Shown in pieces: positions 8,218-14,835 of a stretch of DNA of 21,279 bases. Within the stretch, counting starts at the first letter, position 1, and each line of letters starts with the position of its first letter. Location: positions 94,247-115,525 of the forward strand of contig DKKR01000050.1 of assembly GCA_002455375.1 (NCBI GenBank), in the 5' to 3' direction. Under the pieces are notes generated by a model. That model saw only the letters and a list, made by a program, of their open reading frames with translations, searched no databases and had not been told where the DNA came from. A program made the translations under genes and the position numbers. The DNA comes from Bacteroidetes bacterium UBA6661. GTDB lineage: Bacteria > Bacteroidota > Bacteroidia > AKYH767-A > OLB10.

Positions 8218-9105
8218 ATGTTGAAGACAACAATGGTTGTTGCACCACGTACCTTTACTGCCAGACTTGTTGATTATGGACAGTTGTTTAAACTAAGGCT
8301 GGCTTCGTTAGTAGTTCTCTCTGCTGCATTAGCTTTTCTTATAGGCTCAACAACCGTAGATTATACAAAGCTGTGGCTGCTTGTTTTGGGTGGCTTTTTA
8401 GTTACAGGTTCATCAAACGGATTGAATCAGATTTACGAAAGACGCACCGATAAAATAATGAAGCGTACAAGGCTACGCCCGCTGCCTGACAGCAGAATGT
8501 CGCTTACAGAATCGCTTATTGTAACGATCTCTGCCGGTGTAATAGGATTGTTTATACTCACCTACTACATTAATCTTTACAGTGGAATACTTGGTTTTAT
8601 AGCATTGGTAAGTTATGCCTTTGCCTACACACCCTTAAAAGGTGTTACCCCTTTATCGGTTTTTGTTGGAGCATTTCCGGGAGCTATCCCTACCCTCCTT
8701 GGCTGGGTTGCTGCCACCGGTCAGTTTAGTTATCAGGGATGGATACTTTTTGCCATTCAGTTTATGTGGCAGTTTCCACACTTTTGGGCTATTGCCTGGA
8801 AACTCTATGACGACTATATGAGTGCCGGCTTTCAATTGCTTCCTGCAGGTGGTAAAAATTCCGCTTCTGCATTTCAAACAACAATTTATACTTTCACGCT
8901 TATACCCATTGGTCTGCTGCCCTATTACAGCGGAATGAGTGGCGTTATTTCTGCAATAGTCATTACCCTTGCAGGAATTCTTTTCTTTATGCAAAGTCTT
9001 TATTTACTTAAAACATGTTCCGAAGATGCAGCCAAAAAGCTGATGTTTGGGTCTTTTATATATCTCCCCGTAGTATTAATTGCCATATTACTTGATAAAA
9101 TTTAA
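8218..9105 (+). CDS. ctaB: Protoheme IX farnesyltransferase (heme O synthase)
   Basis: A UbiA-superfamily membrane prenyltransferase that adds a farnesyl group to heme B to give heme O, the precursor of heme A for aa3/caa3 oxidases. The 295-residue product is of normal family length and has about nine membrane spans. The first metal/diphosphate motif is clear at residues 70-89 (NQIYERRTD, then MKRTRLRPL). The second conserved region is at 133-156 (YTPLKGVTPL, then VGAFPGA), and QFPHFWAIAW at 186-195 is typical of CtaB/CyoE. It opens a six-gene operon and is followed after 5 bp by a subunit III gene, which supports the heme O/A assignment over other UbiA enzymes. A heme A synthase gene (ctaA) is not in the window. 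Confidence 0.95.
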   Translation: MLKTTMVVAPRTFTARLVDYGQLFKLRLASLVVLSAALAFLIGSTTVDYTKLWLLVLGGFLVTGSSNGLNQIYERRTDKIMKRTRLRPLPDSRMSLTESLIVTISAGVIGLFILTYYINLYSGILGFIALVSYAFAYTPLKGVTPLSVFVGAFPGAIPTLLGWVAATGQFSYQGWILFAIQFMWQFPHFWAIAWKLYDDYMSAGFQLLPAGGKNSASAFQTTIYTFTLIPIGLLPYYSGMSGVISAIVITLAGILFFMQSLYLLKTCSEDAAKKLMFGSFIYLPVVLIAILLDKI

Positions 9106-9110
9106 TTACA

Positions 9111-9686
9111 ATGCAAACTGCCACCACAGAACAAGATAACAACTACACAGGCATTCCTACAGCAAAAATATTATTGTGGATAGCCATGGCCAGTATGGTT
9201 ATGCTATTTGCAGGATTGACAAGTGCTTATATTGTTCGTAAAAACGAAGGTAACTGGATTGAGTTCAGCTTACCAAAGATGTTTACCATCAGCACCATTG
9301 TTATTATTATCAGCAGTTTTATTATTCAATATGCCGTTTATGCCATTAAAAGAAATCTGTTGAATCAGGTTAAAATTGCAGTAATAACCACTCTTGGACT
9401 GGGTATAGCTTTTGTGTTTATGCAATTTTATGCCTGGACAGTTATGGTTGAAAACGGTATCCATTTAGTAGGTAATCCATCAGGTTCTTTTATCTATGTA
9501 TTATCCGGTATGCACATCCTTCACCTGGCAGGAGGAATTATTTCAATGATTGTGATATCTGTAAAATCAATTCAAGAAAAGTATTCTCCCAAAAACTATT
9601 TAGGAATTCAGTTAGGCGCTATTTTCTGGCATTTTCTTGATATCCTGTGGGTTTATCTCTTTGTATTTGTGACCTTCATAGCCTGA
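9111..9686 (+). CDS. Cytochrome c oxidase subunit III, short form
   Basis: This 191-residue membrane protein has five predicted spans and belongs to the heme-copper oxidase subunit III family. Diagnostic pieces are FAGLTSAYIVRK near the start, SGMHILHLAGG at about 133-143 and FWHFLDILWVYLF at about 172-184 near the C-terminus. It is a structural, non-catalytic subunit thought to stabilise proton uptake in subunit I. It lacks the long insertion of the next gene's product and, at five spans, has the short bacterial form. The ATG follows the ctaB stop by 5 bp, indicating translational coupling or at least co-transcription. Confidence 0.9.
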   Translation: MQTATTEQDNNYTGIPTAKILLWIAMASMVMLFAGLTSAYIVRKNEGNWIEFSLPKMFTISTIVIIISSFIIQYAVYAIKRNLLNQVKIAVITTLGLGIAFVFMQFYAWTVMVENGIHLVGNPSGSFIYVLSGMHILHLAGGIISMIVISVKSIQEKYSPKNYLGIQLGAIFWHFLDILWVYLFVFVTFIA

Positions 9687-9751
9687 TGGGTCATTTTTTA
9701 CTCCAATCTGTCAATGAATTATGGTTAAGTGGCCGAAAATTTTACAATAAA

Positions 9752-9782
9752 TTGATGAATTGGAAAAAAAATTAAATATTTG
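9752..9782 (+). promoter_or_regulatory. Possible internal promoter before the second subunit III gene
   Basis: TTG (9752-9754), 20 bp, then AATATTTG (9775-9782) resembles a Bacteroidota -33/-7 pair with one deviation in the -7 box. It lies in the 132-bp gap, the largest inside the operon, and could raise expression of the downstream genes. Confidence 0.3.
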
Positions 9783-9818
9783 CATCCTGTAAAATAATTT
9801 CAAGACTCCTAACTTAAT

Positions 9819-10634
9819 ATGTCAACAGCAACTGAAGCAAAATCAAAATCCATCTGGGGTGGTGGTATATCACCATTCAATGTAAGCTGGGGAAAAATGT
9901 TTATGTGGTTTTTCCTGGTATCTGATGCGTTTACATTCTCAACTCTCCTGGTGGCTTATGGTACCATGCGCCATCGTTTTACAGATATATGGCCTGCACC
10001 GGGTGACGTGTTTACGCACTTCCCTTTTATTCACGGGCATGTACCTTTAGCTTATGTAGGATTAATGACCTTTATCCTCATCATGAGTTCTGTAACAATG
10101 GTACTTGCAGTAGATGCCGGACATCAGCGTAACCATAAAAGTGTTGCCATGTGGATGGGATTAACCATTGTCGGAGGTCTGATGTTCTTAGGCAGTCAGG
10201 CATGGGAGTGGTATCACTTTATTCATGGTTCTAAAGAAGGAACTTATATTCTTGCTGATGGACGTTTTGCGCGTACAGACGATTATGAACCCGGAAAATT
10301 ATTTTTCTGGCATAACCATCAAAAAACTGTTGTTGAAGGTGCTGAAGCAGAAAAACTAAAAGCATCTGCAGTGCGCAACATAAAAGGAGCAAACATGACT
10401 GAGAATGAATATGGCAATACCCCATTATTTGCTAACTTCTTTTTCTTTATAACAGGATTTCACGGATTTCACGTTTTCAGCGGTGTAGTCATCAACATTA
10501 TAATTTTTATTAATGTGCTGAATGGCGTTTATAAAAGGCGCGGTCATTATGAGCAGGTAGAAAAATCAGGGCTCTACTGGCACTTTGTAGATTTGGTTTG
10601 GGTATTCGTGTTCACCTTCTTCTATCTTGTTTAA
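9819..10634 (+). CDS. Cytochrome c oxidase subunit III, long form with loop insertion
   Basis: A 271-residue second subunit III. The family motifs are intact: FMWFFLVSDAFTF near residues 28-40, FFFFITGFHGFHVFSG at about 206-221 and LYWHFVDLVWVFVF at about 252-265. Residues about 134-200 form a hydrophilic insertion (EGTYILADGR, then VEGAEAEKLKASAV) between two spans, absent from the 191-residue paralogue. Adjacent subunit III-like genes of unequal length are a recurring arrangement in Bacteroidota caa3-type loci, so this is probably a genuine two-part subunit set rather than a recent duplication; the two are only distantly similar. It is followed after 25 bp by subunit IV. Confidence 0.9.
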   Translation: MSTATEAKSKSIWGGGISPFNVSWGKMFMWFFLVSDAFTFSTLLVAYGTMRHRFTDIWPAPGDVFTHFPFIHGHVPLAYVGLMTFILIMSSVTMVLAVDAGHQRNHKSVAMWMGLTIVGGLMFLGSQAWEWYHFIHGSKEGTYILADGRFARTDDYEPGKLFFWHNHQKTVVEGAEAEKLKASAVRNIKGANMTENEYGNTPLFANFFFFITGFHGFHVFSGVVINIIIFINVLNGVYKRRGHYEQVEKSGLYWHFVDLVWVFVFTFFYLV

Positions 10635-10659
10635 CTAATTCTAAAAGAAATATAGAATC

Positions 10660-11025
10660 ATGAGTCATAACGCACAAAATGAGCATAAACCACACGGTTA
10701 TTACACCGGTGATATACACAATCAATTTGTTGAAGAGCATTACGATCCTACAGCAAAAAAAATTATCTGGCGCACATTCTGGATATTGCTTGTTGCTACA
10801 ATTGTTGAAGTAGCAATAGCATTTATTCCTATGCATAAAGAATTGCTGCAGTGGATATTTGTTGCTTTAACAATCTTTAAATCAGCATATATTGTAGGTG
10901 TATTTATGCACCTTGGAAAAGAAAAAAAGAGTCTGCAGTACACCATTCTTTTACCTTTTTTTCTGATTGTTTACATGATAGCAATTTGTCTTATTGAAGG
11001 CGTTTATCTTTTCCATATAGGATAA
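10660..11025 (+). CDS. Cytochrome c oxidase subunit IV (prokaryotic type)
   Basis: A 121-residue protein with a His-rich hydrophilic N-terminus (several His in residues 1-27) and three membrane spans. The core WIFVALTIFKSAYIVGVFMH at about 65-84 is characteristic of the bacterial COX4/CyoD-like family: a K within the second span and the FMHL turn after it. It is a small accessory subunit that helps assemble or stabilise the oxidase. Its place directly after two subunit III genes supports the call. It is followed 12 bp later by the SCO-like gene. Confidence 0.88.
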   Translation: MSHNAQNEHKPHGYYTGDIHNQFVEEHYDPTAKKIIWRTFWILLVATIVEVAIAFIPMHKELLQWIFVALTIFKSAYIVGVFMHLGKEKKSLQYTILLPFFLIVYMIAICLIEGVYLFHIG

Positions 11026-11037
11026 GCCATTTTTATC

Positions 11038-11673
11038 TTGAAAAAGTTTAGGGCAGCAGCGGTTTTTTTAATACTTCTGATGCCCTTATTTTTTTTTATT
11101 CTGATGAAAGAAGGGAAGCATAATTTCAGATATCTTGAATATTATGGGCCCAAGCATCTTGCAACAAACGGAGTTGACACAATTTATCATACCCTAACTG
11201 ATTTCTCACTAAAAAATACAGAAGGAAATACTGTTTCACTCAGCAACACCGACCCCTCCTATTGGGTGTTTCAGTTTTTTAATGCCTCATGTCAGGAACC
11301 GTGCAAGGAAGTTTTTACCAATATGTATGATGTGGCAAGAGATTTTGCAACTGCACCTAAGGTGAAACTGCTTTCGATAACCACACATCCAAAAAACGAC
11401 AGCATTCCGGTATTGAAGCAGGTAATGAAAATGAACAGTATTCATCCACCACAATGGCAGTTATGTACAGGCGATTCATTGGAAATTGATTCTTTAATGC
11501 GCACATCGTTTTTCTTAAAAGGCAGTACCAATGCAGCCCTCAACACTGTATTTTTGGTTGACAGCAAATTTCATCTTCGTGGCATATATGATGGTGCCGA
11601 TTTGCTGGAGATGAAACGCTTGAAAGACGATATAAAAATTCTTAGTTACGAAACAAGACAAAAATCAAAGTAA
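11038..11673 (+). CDS. SCO1/SenC-like thioredoxin-fold protein, copper His missing
   Basis: The 211-residue product has an N-terminal membrane anchor (about 8-23) and a thioredoxin-like domain. The CxxxC pair is present (C85, C89, in SCQEPCK), preceded by a WVFQFFNASC strand as in SCO proteins, although K90 replaces the usual Pro. The conserved His that completes the copper site in SCO1 and BsSco would align with A167, just before VFLVD, and I see no His there. It may therefore be a thiol reductase for the CuA site rather than a copper donor; this is inference. The start is TTG at 11038: no ATG lies between the upstream stop (11023) and this codon, and TTG gives a typical MKKFR start. The stop is one base before the next gene's ATG. 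Confidence 0.85.
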   Translation: MKKFRAAAVFLILLMPLFFFILMKEGKHNFRYLEYYGPKHLATNGVDTIYHTLTDFSLKNTEGNTVSLSNTDPSYWVFQFFNASCQEPCKEVFTNMYDVARDFATAPKVKLLSITTHPKNDSIPVLKQVMKMNSIHPPQWQLCTGDSLEIDSLMRTSFFLKGSTNAALNTVFLVDSKFHLRGIYDGADLLEMKRLKDDIKILSYETRQKSK

Positions 11674-11674
11674 G

Positions 11675-12226
11675 ATGAAACAGATTTTAATGAATGAGAA
11701 ACTTACTTTCAGAGTAGTAGCAATTATTTCAGTAGTTGTATTAGGCATGGTGATGCTGCTGAGTCAGAAAGTGCTTCCACGCCCTGAAACACCTCCGGAA
11801 TTTACGAAGTACCTGCCCGGTTTAAATGCTTTGGTAAACGGAACCTGTTTTATCCTGCTGCTGATTTCATTTTATTTTATTAAAAAGAAACGAATAGACA
11901 TTCATAAAAAAATTAACCTGCTTACTTTTTTATTGAGTGCTGTTTTTATTGTTTCATATTTTCTATATCATTATTTAGCTGATGAAACCAAATATCCGGT
12001 TGACCATCCGCTGCGCGGACTGTATTTATTCATTTTAGCATCTCATATTATTCTTGCTGCCATAGTAATGCCCTTGGTACTGCTATCATTTTATTATGGC
12101 CTAAAAATGGACGTACGAAAACATCGTAAGCTGACAAGGTTTTCATTTCCTATATGGCTGTATGTTACATTAACAGGCGTGATTGTATATCTGATGATAT
12201 CACCTTACTATTCATTTAACCAATAA
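11675..12226 (+). CDS. DUF420 membrane protein, CtaM-like oxidase assembly factor
   Basis: A 183-residue protein with about five membrane spans. Family-like features are KRIDIHKKINLLTF after the second span, SYFLYHYLAD in the third, LYLFILASHIILA, and the basic turn RKHRKLTRF before a final span starting FPIWLYV. DUF420 includes CtaM of Staphylococcus aureus, needed for a functional aa3-type quinol oxidase, and such genes often sit in oxidase loci, which fits here. ATG at 11675 follows the SCO stop after one base; a second in-frame ATG at 11690 is possible. It is the last gene of the plus-strand operon and ends 10 bp from the oppositely oriented kinase gene, with no terminator visible in the gap. 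Confidence 0.87.
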   Translation: MKQILMNEKLTFRVVAIISVVVLGMVMLLSQKVLPRPETPPEFTKYLPGLNALVNGTCFILLLISFYFIKKKRIDIHKKINLLTFLLSAVFIVSYFLYHYLADETKYPVDHPLRGLYLFILASHIILAAIVMPLVLLSFYYGLKMDVRKHRKLTRFSFPIWLYVTLTGVIVYLMISPYYSFNQ

Positions 12227-12236
12227 AATTTTCTGT

Positions 12237-14765
12237 TTACTTTTTTACCAGTTGGTCAAGTGAGCCTATAATTACATTCACTTGTTTAATAAGCTCTGAT
12301 ACTTTTACTGATAGCTCGAAGGAGTATTCATTGTCTTTGGCCTTGCGTTCTACCTGATCTATTAATACTCCTACAGAATTGTTGTTGAATATTTTCAGAC
12401 TTGATTTTATTTTATGCGCTGCCTTATACAGTTTCTTCATATCCTTGTCTTCTATGGCCTGTAACATTTCGCTGAGCAATTCAGGAAATTGTACTTGCAG
12501 CATCTTTATCAAGGAAGCTGTTTCTTTTTTATCACCTGCCATTAACGCAAGAAGGTTCTCATAAATTTCATTAACATTAAAAGATGATTCCGATTCAGCT
12601 GCATCATTCAATTTATCATTTTTCAATGGAAGATGTTGCGCTATGAGGTCAAAAAGTTGTTCAGGCATGTAGGGTTTAGTTAAAAAGCCGGACATACCAG
12701 CAGCTTTTGCCTTCTCTTTCTCTGCACTTGACTCATAAGCCGTCAATGCAAGAATAGGGATTGCATTAACAGGACCGGATAGTTTACTTCGTATATGCCC
12801 GGCCAGTTGGTAACCATCCATTCCAGGCATCTGAACATCTGTAATTACCATACTGAAGTTACCTTTTTCAAGAAGATTCAAAGCCTCTTCACCATCGGTT
12901 GCCAGTGCTACTTTATAGCCTTTCTTCTGCAACATTGTTTTGGCAAGAAACTGATTTATTTTATTGTCTTCTACCAATAATATTGTTACATCTTCTGTAG
13001 CGGTGGGTTCATTTACAATATTTTTTCTGTCTGACTTAACAGCTTTATAAGGCAGCTCAATAACAAAGTTGCATTTTGAACTTTCAAGCTTCACTGAAAT
13101 TTTTCCTCCACAAGCCATAATCATACCTCGTGCATTGATCAGTGACAACCCTAATCCGTATCCATTCAATCCATTCTGAGAAAACTGCGGATTGTTGAGC
13201 TCAAAGAAGTTATCAGGATGCGGAAAACTCTTTTTATTTACAATGTTGAATTTTACATTGATAAATATTTTGTTCTGTGAATGATATAATGCCAGCTCAA
13301 GTTTATCGTTACTGGCAAATGAACCACCAAAAACAAGCGTGTTAAAAACAACTTTTTTAAGAATACCCTCATCAAGCAACACTTCATCACAAGCTTTAAA
13401 ATCGGTATCGGATTCAACTTTCTTTCCGGGGAATTTTAAAAGAAATTTTTCGAGACACTCTTTTATCGTTTCGTTTAAAATAAAAGGATGCTCTACCGGG
13501 CAAACCTGACCTGTATTTACTCGCGCATAGTCTAATATTTCGTCAACAATATTTGATAATTGAAACGCTGATGAGAGAATAGTCTGAACATATTTTCTGT
13601 TCTCATCGGTAGCTACTGTTTCAGATAATAAATCGGCCATACCGATAATTCCATTAAGCGGAGTTCTCAACTCATGGCTAACATTTGCAAGAAATGTATC
13701 TTTTAGTAAAAGTGATTCTTCTGCTTTGTTCTTCTCTCTTTGTATTTCTTCCAGATCATATTTAAGCTGCAAGTTTTTAGTTCTATGACTTACATCTTCA
13801 CTTTGTATTTCGCGACAAAGTTTATAATATACTTTATGATGTGCTAATGCTTTTTCGAAATTATTTAATGCAGCATAGGCATCAGATAAAAACAAATTTA
13901 CCAGATGCAGCGGCTGTTTAATATTAAGAGATTGACAGATTTCGTCTGCTTCAAGTAAAATTTTTATAGCCTCATCATGCCTGTGCATTTGATTATAAAG
14001 ATTACCAAGGCTCTTTAATAAGTCGGCCTTCACACGTACATTACCTGCGAGGTTGCTGTTATCAATAGCTTGAAAAAAATAGTCGAGTGATTTCTCGAAT
14101 TTATTCTGCTTGGTAAATAATATTGCTAAGCTACCTAATGTCTTTATCTTTAATTCAGGACTGCGAAGTTTCTCAGCAAGTTTCAAACTCGTATCAAGAT
14201 AATTGAAGGCAATATCCAATTCATCAGCCCAGTTATAACAATTACCGATATAGAAATTGGTTATAGAAAGCTGTTCCTTATTTTCAAGTTCCTCAAAAAT
14301 TTTTAATGCTTTTTCATGATGGCGAATTGCCTCATTATAACCACCGAGTAATTTATGTGTTTCACCAATCTGATTTAAAACCAAACCGAGTTTCTGCTTG
14401 TCCTTTGCTGATGTGTAGGCTGAAGCAATATTAAGCAAATGTTCAAGTGCACTGTCGTAAATAGAAATTGCAGTATAGATTTCTGCAGCCAGCTCATTAA
14501 AAGGAATCTGATTCTTTAAACTGTCACTATTAATTTTTAACTCAAGACATTGGTTAATTATTTTTATGGCCATCAACTCTTCTTTCACCTTGTGATAAGC
14601 CAATGCCAACTGCAATCCACATTCCGATTTGAGTTTTTCATCATCAGCTTCAATCTGATTCATGGCTTCGCTGAGAAGAATTATTGCCTTAGCAGTATTT
14701 ACCGACATTAGTGCATCGGCCTGCTCACGCAAACGGCTTACTTTTTCTGAAATTTCGCTATTCAA
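12237..14765 (-). CDS. Soluble TPR hybrid sensor kinase (HisKA, degenerate ATPase, receiver, Hpt)
   Basis: The 842-residue protein has no signal peptide or membrane span, so it is probably cytosolic. Residues about 1-330 are TPR-like helices (for example GGYNEAIRHHEKALKIFEEL), then a coiled coil (330-355). HisKA has the phosphoacceptor H364 in NVSHELRTPLNG. The ATPase domain (about 460-575) keeps N475 and a G2 box GYGLGLSL (535-542), but F479 stands where the Mg-binding Asn of the N-box should be and no DxGxG G1 box is visible. The receiver (593-712) is complete: E599/D600, D643 in TDVQMPGMDG, T675, K697. Hpt has H784 in AAHKIKSS. The start is TTG at 14765: an in-frame TGA lies at 14778-14780 and the first ATG is only at codon 20. 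The protein may act as a phosphorelay hub; its signal is unknown. Confidence 0.88.
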   Translation of the reverse strand: MNSEISEKVSRLREQADALMSVNTAKAIILLSEAMNQIEADDEKLKSECGLQLALAYHKVKEELMAIKIINQCLELKINSDSLKNQIPFNELAAEIYTAISIYDSALEHLLNIASAYTSAKDKQKLGLVLNQIGETHKLLGGYNEAIRHHEKALKIFEELENKEQLSITNFYIGNCYNWADELDIAFNYLDTSLKLAEKLRSPELKIKTLGSLAILFTKQNKFEKSLDYFFQAIDNSNLAGNVRVKADLLKSLGNLYNQMHRHDEAIKILLEADEICQSLNIKQPLHLVNLFLSDAYAALNNFEKALAHHKVYYKLCREIQSEDVSHRTKNLQLKYDLEEIQREKNKAEESLLLKDTFLANVSHELRTPLNGIIGMADLLSETVATDENRKYVQTILSSAFQLSNIVDEILDYARVNTGQVCPVEHPFILNETIKECLEKFLLKFPGKKVESDTDFKACDEVLLDEGILKKVVFNTLVFGGSFASNDKLELALYHSQNKIFINVKFNIVNKKSFPHPDNFFELNNPQFSQNGLNGYGLGLSLINARGMIMACGGKISVKLESSKCNFVIELPYKAVKSDRKNIVNEPTATEDVTILLVEDNKINQFLAKTMLQKKGYKVALATDGEEALNLLEKGNFSMVITDVQMPGMDGYQLAGHIRSKLSGPVNAIPILALTAYESSAEKEKAKAAGMSGFLTKPYMPEQLFDLIAQHLPLKNDKLNDAAESESSFNVNEIYENLLALMAGDKKETASLIKMLQVQFPELLSEMLQAIEDKDMKKLYKAAHKIKSSLKIFNNNSVGVLIDQVERKAKDNEYSFELSVKVSELIKQVNVIIGSLDQLVKK

Positions 14766-14784
14766 TTTTTTCTGTTTTCAGGAG

Positions 14785-14792
14785 CAAAAGTA
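14785..14792 (-). promoter_or_regulatory. -7 promoter element of the hybrid kinase gene
   Basis: On the minus strand TACTTTTG matches TAnnTTTG exactly, 19 bp before the TTG start. This predicts a leader of roughly a dozen bases and supports the 14765 start. It lies in the 70-bp gap after the PorE-like gene, so read-through from the upstream genes is also possible; I see no terminator between them. Confidence 0.55.
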
Positions 14793-14835
14793 AGAATAAA
14801 CAGGCAGGTTTGCCACTATAAAGTTATAAAAATCA

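Noticed and set aside
9111..10634. Two adjacent subunit III genes considered as a recent duplication or a frameshifted single gene
   Set aside because: Each has its own start, its own full set of family motifs and a different length, and the proteins are only distantly similar. A 132-bp gap separates them.
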